A stretch of DNA of 64,000 nt from Algivirga pacifica (lineage in GTDB: Bacteria; Bacteroidota; Bacteroidia; Cytophagales; Flammeovirgaceae), in the NCBI RefSeq assembly GCF_039543525.1, contig NZ_BAABJX010000052.1, forward strand, positions 1 through 64,000, given 5' to 3'. Numbering within the stretch: the stretch's first letter is position 1; each line of letters starts with the position of its first letter. This document shows, in pieces, positions 34,267-43,069 of this stretch. A model generated the notes under the pieces. That model did no database searches. It was given only the letters and a program-made list of their open reading frames with translations, and was not told the DNA's origin. The translations under genes and the position numbers were made by a program.

Positions 34267-36882
34267 CTATTTTTTCTTTTGTAGTATGCTTTTAAGCTCA
34301 TTGAGTTTCATCAATGCTTCTATAGGAGTAAGCGTATTGATATCTGTTTGATTTAAGGCTTCTTTTAGAGCTTCTCCTACGGGGTCTGCAGCATCAAAAA
34401 TACTAAGTTGGTAATTGTTCTTTGGAATATCTTTTACTCTTTTTTGATGAGCAGCACGGTCTTTATCTTGTTCCAGATGTCCCAAAATTTCATTAGCTCT
34501 ACTGACAATACTTGTAGGCATACCTGCTAGTTGGGCTACGTTAATACCAAAGCTGTGTGCACTTCCTCCTTTTTGAAGTGTTCTCATAAATAGAATCTTC
34601 CCATTAACCTCCTTGACAGAGACATTGTAGTTCTTGATTCTAGGGAAATCCTCAGTCAACTGATTGAGCTCGTGGTAGTGGGTAGCAAACAGTGTTTTGG
34701 CTCTGGATTTTTTATTGTTGTGTAGGTATTCTACAATAGACCAGGCAATAGAGACACCGTCGTAAGTACTAGTCCCTCTACCAATCTCATCCATTAATAC
34801 TAGACTTCGATCAGATAAATTATTTAGAATACTGGCTGTTTCGGTCATTTCTACCATAAAAGTAGACTCTCCTCTTGAAAGGTTATCAGAAGCACCTACA
34901 CGAGTGAATACCTTGTCAACTATACCAATATGTGCGCTAGAAGCAGGAACAAAGGATCCCATTTGTCCTAGCAAGACAATCAGGGCTGTTTGCCTTAAAA
35001 GAGCTGATTTACCTGCCATATTTGGGCCGGTAATGATCACAATTTGTTGCTGGCTATCATCCAGGAATATATCATTAGGAATATATTGTTCTTCAATAGG
35101 TAACAAACGCTCAATAACAGGATGTCTTCCCGCTTTAATGTCCAGCGCTTTGTCTTCACTAATAGACGGACGTTTGTAGTTATAGTTAATGGCATTTTGT
35201 GCAAAACACAAAAGACAATCGATTTGGGCTACTGTATGTGCATTTTGCTGTATCTGGCCAATAAATTCAGTAGCTGTAATGACCAGTTCCGTATAAATAC
35301 GGTTTTCCAGTGCTTGAATCTGTACCTCAGCATTTAGAATTTTCTCCTCGTAGGTTTTAAGCTCTTCTGTAATATAACGTTCACTATTAACCAACGTAGA
35401 TTTACGTATCCACTCTGAAGGGACTTTGTCTTTGTGGGTGTTACGCACTTCAATATAATATCCGAAGACTTTATTATAGCCAATTTTAAGAGAAGGTATT
35501 CCTGTTCGCTGGCTTTCACGCTCCACAATTTGCTGAAGATAATCCTTTCCAGAAAAGGCAATTTTTCGAAGTTCGTCCAGCTCACTATCCACACCACTAC
35601 AAATTACACCTCCCTGATGAAGGTGCAGAGGAGGATTGCTTTCTAGTTCTGCTTCAATCTTGTGTGCCAAATGTTCACAAGGATGAAGGAGATCGCTGAG
35701 TTGCTGTGTGATTCCACAGGAGGTTTTGTGCAACAACTCTTTGATGGGTTGTGTGTTCTTTAGCGCTTTGAGTAGTTGTACCATTTCTCTTGGGTTGATA
35801 CGGTTTACCGCTACTTTTGAGATCAGTCGTTCCATATCTCCAATCTGCTTTAGGTGCTGTAGCAGTTGGTCCATAAGTTCTTCCTCTTTGGAAAAGTACT
35901 CTACTGCATCCAATCGCTTATTGATGGCTTGCTTATCTTTTAGGGGTAATACGATCCATTTTTTCAATAGACGGCTCCCCATAGGAGTAATACTTTTGTC
36001 GATAATATCAATCAAGGAAGCTCCTCCCTCATGTTGAGGAGAAAGTAGCTCCAGGTTTTTGATCGTAAATTTATCAAGCCAAACGTATTGTTCTTCCTCT
36101 ATTCTACCAATGGTAGAAATATGACCTGTTTGGTGGTGTTCTGTGACTTCCAGGTAATGAAGAATAGCCCCAGCAGCCGTGATACCTGCCGTCATTTTTT
36201 CAATACCATACCCTTTCAGGTTTTGGGTGCCGAAGTGCTTGGTTAATTTCTCATACCCAAAGTCAAGAGTATATACCCAATCATCTAACTGAAAGGTGGT
36301 GAAGGATTCTTGAAAATTATGCTCAAAGAGTGCTTTTGCTGTTCGGCAATAAATAACCTCCGAAGGCTGCAAGCTTTGAAGTAGCTTGTCTATATAAGTA
36401 ACATCCCCTTGGGCGGTTAAGAATTCTCCGGTAGAAATATCCAGAAAAGATATTCCGGTGGTGTTTTTTTCGAAATGTATAGAAGCGAGGTAATTATTTC
36501 TTTTGACACTTAATACGTTATCATTAAAAGAAACTCCAGGAGTAACCAGTTCGGTAATCCCTCTTTTGACAATTCCCTTAGCAGTTTTAGGATCTTCTAA
36601 TTGATCGCAGATAGCAACCCTTTGTCCAGCTCTGACCAATCGAGGAAGGTAAGAGTCTAAAGCATGGTGAGGAAATCCCGCCAATTCAATTTCGGAAGCA
36701 CTACCATTAGAGCGTTTTGTTAGTACGATTTCTAGGATTTTGCTTGCCGTGATGGCATCTTCTCCAAACGTCTCATAAAAATCACCAACCCTAAACAATA
36801 ACAAAGCGCCAGGATGCTTCGCCTTGATGGCATTGTATTGTTTCATTAAAGGTGTTTCTTTCTTCTTTACTGTCTTTGCCAA
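34267..36882 (-). CDS. mutS: DNA mismatch repair protein MutS
   Basis: An 871-residue mismatch-recognition ATPase. The N-terminal mismatch-binding domain shows ETPLMKQYNAIKAKHPGALL and the Phe-x-Glu of LFRVGDFYETFGEDA near 30-44. The ATPase has Walker A GPNMAGKSALLRQ near 620, VGASDNLSRGESTFMVEM near 668 and Walker B SLVLMDEIGRGTSTYDG near 700. The segment ATHYHELNQL near 742 is also present. The start is TTG; it gives the usual short basic leader before ETPLMKQY, and the first ATG is 12 codons later. No mutL is nearby. It lies after repeat F copy 3. Confidence 0.96.
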   Translation of the reverse strand: MAKTVKKKETPLMKQYNAIKAKHPGALLLFRVGDFYETFGEDAITASKILEIVLTKRSNGSASEIELAGFPHHALDSYLPRLVRAGQRVAICDQLEDPKTAKGIVKRGITELVTPGVSFNDNVLSVKRNNYLASIHFEKNTTGISFLDISTGEFLTAQGDVTYIDKLLQSLQPSEVIYCRTAKALFEHNFQESFTTFQLDDWVYTLDFGYEKLTKHFGTQNLKGYGIEKMTAGITAAGAILHYLEVTEHHQTGHISTIGRIEEEQYVWLDKFTIKNLELLSPQHEGGASLIDIIDKSITPMGSRLLKKWIVLPLKDKQAINKRLDAVEYFSKEEELMDQLLQHLKQIGDMERLISKVAVNRINPREMVQLLKALKNTQPIKELLHKTSCGITQQLSDLLHPCEHLAHKIEAELESNPPLHLHQGGVICSGVDSELDELRKIAFSGKDYLQQIVERESQRTGIPSLKIGYNKVFGYYIEVRNTHKDKVPSEWIRKSTLVNSERYITEELKTYEEKILNAEVQIQALENRIYTELVITATEFIGQIQQNAHTVAQIDCLLCFAQNAINYNYKRPSISEDKALDIKAGRHPVIERLLPIEEQYIPNDIFLDDSQQQIVIITGPNMAGKSALLRQTALIVLLGQMGSFVPASSAHIGIVDKVFTRVGASDNLSRGESTFMVEMTETASILNNLSDRSLVLMDEIGRGTSTYDGVSIAWSIVEYLHNNKKSRAKTLFATHYHELNQLTEDFPRIKNYNVSVKEVNGKILFMRTLQKGGSAHSFGINVAQLAGMPTSIVSRANEILGHLEQDKDRAAHQKRVKDIPKNNYQLSIFDAADPVGEALKEALNQTDINTLTPIEALMKLNELKSILQKKK

Positions 36883-37240
36883 GGGATCTGAAGTTTATTT
36901 ACCAGTAGATGATTGCTGCTTTATTATATAGTCATGAAGGTTGATGCTGTTAGATTTTGTTAGTCGTTTATAGACCTCGTATGAATTCATAGTCAGCAAC
37001 AAGCTTAACTTGATGTACTATAGAAAGCAATTGTATTTATAGGGTAACCTTTGTCATTATATCTTGATAATGAGAAAAGTAAAATACTTTGCTTTGAAAA
37101 AAAGCGTTCAAAAATAATAAAAACATAAGCATTTTAACGATACTTATAAACAAATATAGTTAATCCCTGACCTGATTTAAAGTTATTGAGTTTTAACCCT
37201 ATGTCTAACCTTCTGGTTAGATACTACGATAACTGTTTTT
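36883..37240. other. 358-bp divergent intergenic region
   Basis: Between mutS and the second sensor gene. It is A+T-rich with no reading frame, array or strong hairpin. CAAATATA at 37151-37158 would read as a -7 box (TATATTTG) toward mutS but is about 270 nt from its start and has no -33 partner. Confidence 0.45.
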
Positions 37241-39565
37241 ATGCTGCATTTTACTCATCTTTTTCATTATATAAAGCAATTATTTTTAACAAATACAGCT
37301 CAGAAATTATTCTGGGTAATCCTGTTTATTTCAGCAGGAAGCAGTATTGGTATTGGCGGCCTTTCTTATTGGTATGCATATCAGAACATGAGACAACTAG
37401 AGTTGGAGAAGCTTGAAGGAATCAGGAGGGAAAAAGAGCACTTACTAGGAAGCTATCTTCAAAAGCTAGAGGAGGATTTAACGTTGTCGGCTATAAATCC
37501 ATTTTGTATCGAGATGGCTAAGGGGTTAAATCAGGGTTTTTTAGAAATAGACACCGTATTAAGTGAGAAGCAACAGCAACAAGATAAAGAGGATCTTATT
37601 GGCTTCATGAACGAAATGGTGTGGTCACGTATAGAGGACGAAAAAGTGTTACTGTCAGTAAAGGATTTTCCCACTTTAGGCAAATCAGCAGGAGTGCATT
37701 TGCAAGCAACTTATATGGCTAGGAATCCTTTTGGTTTATTTGAGAAGGAAATGTTGGATGTCTCTCCTTCTGATACGTTACTATATGATCAATGGCATCG
37801 GAAGTGTCATGCTTATTTCAGAAAATACAAGGAGGATAAACAGTACCATGATATTTTACTGGTCAATCCTAAAGGAGATATTATTTACTCCGTGAATAAA
37901 CAAATAGATTTTGGAACAAACTTGTTGGCAGGGCCTTTTAAGGATTCACATTTGGCAGATCTATTTTTGAGGGCGCAAACGGCTTATGAGAATCAGGAAG
38001 ATCAAACGGTCTTCATGAAAGATGTGCAGTTTTATACTGGAAATTATGGAATCCCCTTGATGTTGGCAGCAATACCAATAGTACATGAGCAGCAGGGGTA
38101 TGGAGTATTGATTTTTTCATTAGATGAGATGCCTCTAAATCGATTGATGTTAGGAAAGGAAACAAAGGAAACAGAAGAGGCGACCTATGATGCTTACTTA
38201 GTTGGTAAAGATGAAATGTTTCGTTCTAGTCCTAGTTTGTTTCAGGAATCACTGGAGGAGTACGTACATGAAGTAATGGATGAAGCGTCTAGTGTGGAAC
38301 TGTATCATCAGGTAAAAAAATACAATACAGCTGTACTGGCTCATAAGTTAGAGGGGGTAGCTCGTAAACACCTAAAAGAGAGAAAACAGCAGGCTATACA
38401 AGGAAAGAATTATCTTGGAGAAGAAGTGTTGAGTGTTTACACACCCTTAGAGTGGAAGGGAAATGAATGGGGTATTATTATAGAGCGCCCTTTGAGCGTG
38501 ATACAGGAGAAGATGTCTCAATTGGCTTGGAGTATTGCTGCAGGAGTGATAGTGGTGGTTTTATTAGTAGCCTATATATCTATTTTTCTTATTTCCCCTT
38601 TGAAGAGGAGTTTAATGAAAGTGAAAGAAGTACTTCATCAGTTATTTATAGGAGAGATTCCTGAATATTTACCTCATGAGCAAACAGGGGATATTGGGCA
38701 GATTAAGGATACAATCAATAGTCTTGTTAAGCAACAACAAGAATACATACAACATCTCCATGGAATGTTTTCAGATGATATTGGAGCAATGGAAAAATCT
38801 CCTAGGTTAACAGGGGGATTGGGGAAAGTGCTTTATGATTTAAAGGAGAAGATTCATAAAACAAAGGAGAGGGAAAAAGAGCAACAATGGATGATAGAGG
38901 GGAAAGATTACTTCAGTACCTTGTTAAGAAGGCAAGATTGGAATGTCTCAACATTGTTGAATACATTTTTACCTGAGCTTTTACAATATGTAGGCATAGA
39001 GCAAGGTGCTATTTACATGGCAGATGAGACGGGCTTGGAATTAGTGAGCTGTTATGCAAGTCAACGTAAAAAGTATTTAAATAAACGATTTGCATGGGAT
39101 GAGTCTTTGGTTGGAAGGTCTTATCAGGAGGAAGAAGTGATTTGCATTGATCACCTTCCAGAGGAGTATGGAAATGTATTACTGGGAGGTCGTCCAATAA
39201 AGTATCATAGCTTATTACTATTACCACTTAAAATCAATACTCAAGTATTAGGAGTTGTTGAGTTGTTGAGCGTACGTCAGGTGAAGGCTTTTGAGATAGA
39301 GCTTTTACAGCGAGTTTTAGAGATATTTACTGCAGCATTAAGCAACTTGTATCAGACAGAGCGTATCAATCATATGTTGGAACAGCAACAGCTATTGAAT
39401 GAAGAACTGAGGGTAAGAGAAGAAGAGTTAGTACAAAGTACCGAGGAGATGCAAGTAACGCAACTTACTTTGTCAGAGCAAAGGAGTGCAATGGAAAAGA
39501 AGATAATGCTGTTGGAAAAAGAAGTTATAGCTTTGAAAGCTAAGCATGAGATCTCTGAGCTGTAA
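37241..39565 (+). CDS. Membrane sensor with large periplasmic domain, GAF and coiled coil, no output domain
   Basis: A 774-residue protein. Membrane helices at about 22-45 and 430-452 enclose a 380-residue periplasmic domain of Cache-like outline (YHDILLVNPKGDIIYSV near 203). A HAMP-like segment and long coils follow, then a GAF domain (about 570-705) and a final coiled coil (710-774). It has no kinase, cyclase or methyl-accepting signalling tip. The GAF core WDESLVGRSYQEEEV matches the WDEGLLGQAAEEKRL of the sensor at 16157-18442, so the two are paralogues. The ATG at 37241 is used. A terminator follows. Confidence 0.78.
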   Translation: MLHFTHLFHYIKQLFLTNTAQKLFWVILFISAGSSIGIGGLSYWYAYQNMRQLELEKLEGIRREKEHLLGSYLQKLEEDLTLSAINPFCIEMAKGLNQGFLEIDTVLSEKQQQQDKEDLIGFMNEMVWSRIEDEKVLLSVKDFPTLGKSAGVHLQATYMARNPFGLFEKEMLDVSPSDTLLYDQWHRKCHAYFRKYKEDKQYHDILLVNPKGDIIYSVNKQIDFGTNLLAGPFKDSHLADLFLRAQTAYENQEDQTVFMKDVQFYTGNYGIPLMLAAIPIVHEQQGYGVLIFSLDEMPLNRLMLGKETKETEEATYDAYLVGKDEMFRSSPSLFQESLEEYVHEVMDEASSVELYHQVKKYNTAVLAHKLEGVARKHLKERKQQAIQGKNYLGEEVLSVYTPLEWKGNEWGIIIERPLSVIQEKMSQLAWSIAAGVIVVVLLVAYISIFLISPLKRSLMKVKEVLHQLFIGEIPEYLPHEQTGDIGQIKDTINSLVKQQQEYIQHLHGMFSDDIGAMEKSPRLTGGLGKVLYDLKEKIHKTKEREKEQQWMIEGKDYFSTLLRRQDWNVSTLLNTFLPELLQYVGIEQGAIYMADETGLELVSCYASQRKKYLNKRFAWDESLVGRSYQEEEVICIDHLPEEYGNVLLGGRPIKYHSLLLLPLKINTQVLGVVELLSVRQVKAFEIELLQRVLEIFTAALSNLYQTERINHMLEQQQLLNEELRVREEELVQSTEEMQVTQLTLSEQRSAMEKKIMLLEKEVIALKAKHEISEL

Positions 39566-39567
39566 AT

Positions 39568-39604
39568 AAAAAAGGTTAGCTATAAGAATAGCTAACCTTT
39601 TTTA
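39568..39604. terminator. Bidirectional terminator between the sensor and the tRNA array
   Basis: Arms around 39571-39581 and 39590-39600 (AGGTTAGCT core) with A run on the left and T run on the right. It ends the sensor gene on the plus strand and the tRNA-Asn transcript on the minus strand. Confidence 0.8.
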
Positions 39605-39609
39605 TTTTG

Positions 39610-39683
39610 CTCCTCAGGTTGGACTCGAACCAACGACCCTCTGATTAACAGTCAGATGCTCTAACCAACTGAGCTACTGAGGA
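39610..39683 (-). tRNA. tRNA-Asn (GTT), copy 6 of the transcript
   Basis: A 74-nt cloverleaf: acceptor TCCTCAG with CTGAGGA, D arm GCTC/GAGC, anticodon stem TCTGA/TCAGA around CTGTTAA (anticodon GTT) and T arm GTTGG/CCAAC. CCA is not encoded. It is the last gene of the array in the direction of transcription. Confidence 0.96.
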
Positions 39684-39711
39684 ATATAGTATTATGTTTA
39701 AAAGCTTTTTG

Positions 39712-39785
39712 CTCCTCAGGTTGGACTCGAACCAACGACCCTCTGATTAACAGTCAGATGCTCTAACCAGCTGAGCTACTGAGGA
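39712..39785 (-). tRNA. tRNA-Asn (GTT), copy 5
   Basis: Identical in structure to its neighbours, anticodon GTT. It differs from copy 6 by one base in the D loop (GCTGG instead of GTTGG). Confidence 0.96.
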
Positions 39786-39812
39786 ATATAATATTATATT
39801 GAAAAGCTTAAG

Positions 39813-39886
39813 CTCCTCAGGTTGGACTCGAACCAACGACCCTCTGATTAACAGTCAGATGCTCTAACCAACTGAGCTACTGAGGA
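39813..39886 (-). tRNA. tRNA-Asn (GTT), copy 4
   Basis: Same 74-nt cloverleaf and anticodon GTT; appears identical to the copy at 39610. Confidence 0.96.
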
Positions 39887-39912
39887 ATATAATATTATGT
39901 TTAAAAGCTTTG

Positions 39913-39986
39913 CTCCCCAGGTTGGACTCGAACCAACGACCCTCTGATTAACAGTCAGATGCTCTAACCAGCTGAGCTACTGAGGA
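39913..39986 (-). tRNA. tRNA-Asn (GTT), copy 3
   Basis: Anticodon GTT. It has a changed acceptor base (3' strand CTGGGGA, giving one G-T wobble) and the D-loop change GCTGG. Confidence 0.94.
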
Positions 39987-40012
39987 AAGTAATGTTATTT
40001 TAAAAGCTTAAG

Positions 40013-40086
40013 CTCCTCAGGTTGGACTCGAACCAACGACCCTCTGATTAACAGTCAGATGCTCTAACCAACTGAGCTACTGAGGA
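40013..40086 (-). tRNA. tRNA-Asn (GTT), copy 2
   Basis: Same as the copies at 39610 and 39813; anticodon GTT. Confidence 0.96.
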
Positions 40087-40109
40087 ATATGTTATTTAAG
40101 GAGCTTTTG

Positions 40110-40183
40110 CTCCCCAGGTTGGACTCGAACCAACGACCCTCTGATTAACAGTCAGATGCTCTAACCAACTGAGCTACTGAGGA
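40110..40183 (-). tRNA. tRNA-Asn (GTT), copy 1, promoter-proximal
   Basis: Anticodon GTT. It carries the acceptor wobble CTGGGGA. It lies 58 nt downstream of the -7 box of the array promoter. Confidence 0.95.
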
Positions 40184-40240
40184 ATAACATAACGAAAGCA
40201 GATGAGGTAAAAAACCCGATAGGCTTCCGATTTAGCTGTG

Positions 40241-40271
40241 CAAAATTATAAGTAAGATTTTTATTTACAAA
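40241..40271 (-). promoter_or_regulatory. Promoter of the tRNA-Asn array
   Basis: On the minus strand TTTG (40271-40268), 19 nt, then TAATTTTG (40248-40241): a complete match to the Bacteroidota consensus TTTG / TAnnTTTG. All six tRNAs follow in the same direction up to the terminator at 39568-39604. Confidence 0.7.
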
Positions 40272-40335
40272 GAAAAAAACGTGAAAACCTTATTTTTTTT
40301 TGTATCCTTTTGGTAATCAATTGGAAAAAAATCAA

Positions 40336-40941
40336 TTAAGATTGACGGAATTCCTGATTGATCTCATGAATGAATGAAAGTAGATCTTCTAATCCTTCTT
40401 TTTTGCTCGATGATGTTACGAAATATGGAGGCATTTCTTCCCATGTTTTCAAGAATTCTTCTTTATAGGTTTCCACCGCTTTGTCGTCTGCCCCTTTTTT
40501 CAACTTATCAGCTTTTGTGAAGATAATAGAGAAAGGTACTCCATGTTCTCCCAGCCATTGCATAAACTCCAGATCAATTTTTTGAGGAGCATGACGTATG
40601 TCCACCAACACAAAAGTGCAAAGCAGGTTCTCTCTTTTTTCTAGATAAGAGTAGATGATTTTCTGGAAATTTTCTTTTTCAGTCTTACTTACTCGCGCAA
40701 ATCCATATCCTGGCAAATCGACTAAATACCAATTTTCATTAATGAGAAAATGATTAATCAATTGTGTTTTGCCTGGTGTAGAGGAAGTCATTGCAAGTCC
40801 TTTCTTATTGGTAAGGGCATTGATCAGTGACGATTTACCTACGTTGGATCGTCCAATAAAGGCATATTCAGGAAGATTGGGTGTCGGGCATTTACGGTAA
40901 TCCGTATTGCTCATGACAAAAGAGGCTTTCTTGATTTTCAT
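40336..40941 (-). CDS. engB: Ribosome biogenesis GTPase EngB/YsxC
   Basis: A 201-residue essential GTPase needed for 50S subunit assembly. G1 is GRSNVGKSSL near residues 29-38, switch I/G2 follows in MTSSTPGKTQLIN with the conserved Thr near 55, G3 is LVDLPGYG near 72, G4 is TKADK near 145 and G5 is TSSSKK near 180. The length is typical. A promoter with TACCTTTG lies just upstream. It faces a 392-bp spacer shared with fabD. Confidence 0.94.
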   Translation of the reverse strand: MKIKKASFVMSNTDYRKCPTPNLPEYAFIGRSNVGKSSLINALTNKKGLAMTSSTPGKTQLINHFLINENWYLVDLPGYGFARVSKTEKENFQKIIYSYLEKRENLLCTFVLVDIRHAPQKIDLEFMQWLGEHGVPFSIIFTKADKLKKGADDKAVETYKEEFLKTWEEMPPYFVTSSSKKEGLEDLLSFIHEINQEFRQS

Positions 40942-40965
40942 ATCGTATTACTATTTTCTGAACTG

Positions 40966-40998
40966 CAAAGGTAGTCAACCTTAAGAATATATAAACAA
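40966..40998 (-). promoter_or_regulatory. engB promoter
   Basis: Minus-strand TTG (40998-40996), 22 nt, then TACCTTTG (40973-40966), followed by CA. The box is about 25 nt from the ATG. Confidence 0.6.
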
Positions 40999-41043
40999 TT
41001 ATATGGGAAACCATGAGATAGAACATAGTCGACAGGCATTCTT

Positions 41044-41090
41044 GTTCATGTTGTTTAGGTTGAGCTTTACTCGTTCATAATGTTTAGTTG
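41044..41090. repeat. 46-bp repeat F, copy 4
   Basis: Same orientation as copy 1 (28177); reads GTTCATG, TTGTTTA, then the GAGC/CTC dyad and TTCATAA, TGTTTAG, TTG. It is more diverged than the other three copies, with one extra base. Confidence 0.7.
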
Positions 41091-41113
41091 TTGTGGGGAA
41101 TGTATTATACTTT

Positions 41114-41141
41114 TAACCGATAACCCATAACCGATAAACAA
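41114..41141. repeat. Heptad array H
   Basis: Four units: TAACCGA, TAACCCA, TAACCGA, TAAACAA. They share the TAANCNA framework with the right half of array B and the AACC words of array D. Confidence 0.65.
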
Positions 41142-41333
41142 GAGGTAAAGTAATAACTTACCCTTGTAGTATTATAGAATAGTGAATGAGTATTTTTCTA
41201 TTCAATAGGTGTAGGGCTATGTTGCTGGATTATCTTGTAAATATCCTTTTCAGAGTGTGAAGAAGGAAGGGGGGATTGTTATATTTGTCCTGCAAATCGT
41301 TTTACTTTTTACGAAAAAAAATAAAATATTTTT

Positions 41334-42206
41334 ATGAACGCTTATGTATTTCCGGGACAAGGTTCCCAGTTTCCTGGTATGGGAAAAGAGTTGTATGAGG
41401 GATCGGAGAAAGCTCGTGAACTATTTGATGCAGCCAATGATATTCTAGGATTTGATATTAAGCGCATCATGTTTGAAGGCACTAAAGAAGAGCTGAAGGA
41501 AACCAAAGTGACACAACCAGCCATCTTTTTACATTCAGTGGCTTTGGCTTTGACTACAGAGGAGTTGAAACCAGATATGGTAGCAGGGCACTCTTTGGGC
41601 GAATTCTCCGCTTTGGTAGCGAATAAAACCTTGAACTTTGAAGATGCGTTGCGTTTGGTAGCTCAACGAGCGATGGCCATGCAGAAGGCTTGCGAACAAA
41701 ACCCTTCGACTATGGCAGCTGTATTGGGATTGTCTGATGAGCAAGTGGAAGAAGTTTGTGAAAAAGCCAATGGTGTTGTGGTAGCAGCAAACTATAACTG
41801 TCCAGGGCAGCTGGTGATCTCAGGTGCCAATGAAGCGATTGAGCATGCTTGTGTTTTAGCTAAAGAAGCTGGCGCAAAAAGAGCATTGCCCCTTCCAGTA
41901 GGTGGAGCATTCCATTCACCATTAATGGAGCCTGCAAGAGAGGAATTGGCAAAGGCGATTGCAGCCACTACCTTCAATACCCCAATTTGCCCGGTATATC
42001 AAAATGTAGATGCAAAACCTCATACAGATCCTGAGGAAATCAAGGCGAACTTGATTGCACAACTTACTGCTCCTGTACGATGGACACAGTCAGTGCAAAA
42101 CATGGTAGCCGATGGCGCTACGAAGTTTACAGAGTGTGGTCCAGGAAAAGTCTTGAAAGGACTGATTATGAAGATTGATAGAAGCGTAGAAACTGATGCA
42201 GTATAA
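41334..42206 (+). CDS. fabD: Malonyl-CoA:ACP transacylase
   Basis: A 290-residue enzyme that loads malonyl groups onto acyl-carrier protein for fatty-acid synthesis. The N-terminal YVFPGQGSQFPGMGKELY is the family start, the nucleophile Ser lies in AGHSLGEFSAL near residue 85, QRAMAMQKAC follows near 111 with the CoA-carboxylate Arg, and the catalytic His is in GGAFHSPLM near 195. VGPGKVLKG-like TECGPGKVLKGL is near 265. No other fab gene is adjacent. It ends at a bidirectional terminator. Confidence 0.95.
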   Translation: MNAYVFPGQGSQFPGMGKELYEGSEKARELFDAANDILGFDIKRIMFEGTKEELKETKVTQPAIFLHSVALALTTEELKPDMVAGHSLGEFSALVANKTLNFEDALRLVAQRAMAMQKACEQNPSTMAAVLGLSDEQVEEVCEKANGVVVAANYNCPGQLVISGANEAIEHACVLAKEAGAKRALPLPVGGAFHSPLMEPAREELAKAIAATTFNTPICPVYQNVDAKPHTDPEEIKANLIAQLTAPVRWTQSVQNMVADGATKFTECGPGKVLKGLIMKIDRSVETDAV

Positions 42207-42227
42207 GGTACCGCTTCAATACAAAAA

Positions 42228-42266
42228 AATGCCATTGCAGTTTTATTTATTGCAATGGCATTTTTA
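42228..42266. terminator. Bidirectional terminator between fabD and the receiver gene
   Basis: Arms 42228-42239 and 42251-42262 (TGCCATTGCA core, about 12 bp) with A run on the left and T run on the right. Confidence 0.82.
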
Positions 42267-42267
42267 T

Positions 42268-42654
42268 TTATTGAACAGTCACTAGTTCTTCTACAACTGT
42301 TTCTAAAATACTGTTCAAGTCATTCTTGTAAATAGGTTTGCTTAAACAGTGGTCGATTCCACAACCAAGAAGTTTTTTCTTTTGGCCTCTTAATGAATAA
42401 GAAGTCGTTCCAATAATAGTAATCGTTTGATTATTTGCTTGCTCAAACTGACGAATTGCTTTCACAGCCTCAGTAAGGTCTTCTCCTAAAGTGTCGTCAT
42501 CTAAAATGACCACCTTGTATGGGTTGCTGTGAAGTTTTTCTTCTAAGGATGCTTCGTCTCTAATAAGATCAACAAGCCAACCGCTTCTTTTAAGCATTAG
42601 ATCCATATAAGCGGCGTCTATGGATTTTGCTTCGGCTAGTAGTACTGAATTCAT
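42268..42654 (-). CDS. Stand-alone response regulator receiver domain
   Basis: A 128-residue CheY-like protein with no output domain. Strand beta-1 reads SVLLAEAKS, the phospho-acceptor Asp lies in KVVILDDDTL near residue 50, the switch Thr in IIGTTSY near 83 and the conserved Lys in CLSKPIYKNDL near 107. The usual acidic pair after beta-1 is reduced to one Glu, so metal binding may be weaker. I start at the ATG 42654, which follows AAAGGAA; an in-frame GTG at 42690 would add 12 residues. A partner kinase is not in the window. Confidence 0.75.
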   Translation of the reverse strand: MNSVLLAEAKSIDAAYMDLMLKRSGWLVDLIRDEASLEEKLHSNPYKVVILDDDTLGEDLTEAVKAIRQFEQANNQTITIIGTTSYSLRGQKKKLLGCGIDHCLSKPIYKNDLNSILETVVEELVTVQ

Positions 42655-43002
42655 TCTTTCCTTTGGCGTTATGGGGAGTAACAATTGCACTAAACTTGAA
42701 AAATGGAATTCGCAAGAGGGTTCCTCACGATTCTTGTATTAGATGTTAGAATATTCATCATTCTATGGGGTCTCCAAGAATGAGTCATTGTTGATGTTCG
42801 CTGCGTTTTAAATTTCGTAAAATTTATTGAAAAAGTTCAATGAATTTCCCTAATATTTATAGAATTTTTTTCAAATGTTAATCTTCGGGGATTTCTCCTT
42901 TATATCTGGTTAATAAACATTTACTGTTTGCTTTACACAAACTGTGCCGATTTGGTTTTTATCAAGTAAAGTTTTCACATTTTCATGTATATTATCCGGA
43001 AT
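42655..43002. other. 348-bp intergenic region, nothing recognised
   Basis: Between the receiver gene and the agmatine deiminase terminator. It is A+T-rich and holds no array, no reading frame and no clear promoter match. Confidence 0.4.
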
Positions 43003-43049
43003 AAAAAAACCTTGGCATTCTCTGATTAATTCATTGAAAACCAAGGTTT
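43003..43049 (-). terminator. Terminator of the agmatine deiminase gene
   Basis: On the minus strand the arms 43041-43049 and 43007-43015 pair perfectly over 9 bp and are followed by a T run (A run at 43003-43009). Confidence 0.72.
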
Positions 43050-43069
43050 ATTGTTAATAAATGTATATT

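Larger units (their letters stand above)
40942..41333. other. 392-bp divergent intergenic region with repeats
   Basis: Contains the engB promoter, repeat F copy 4 (41044-41090), heptad array H (41114-41141) and, toward fabD, a -7-like TATATTTG at 41280-41287 without a good -33. No reading frame is seen. Confidence 0.6.

Noticed and set aside
37186..37416. Short frame overlapping the start of the second sensor gene
   Set aside because: It starts with TTG and runs in another frame than the clearly coding sensor.
39610..40183. Regular repeats of about 100 bp that look like a CRISPR array
   Set aside because: Each unit folds as a tRNA-Asn cloverleaf, and no cas gene is present.
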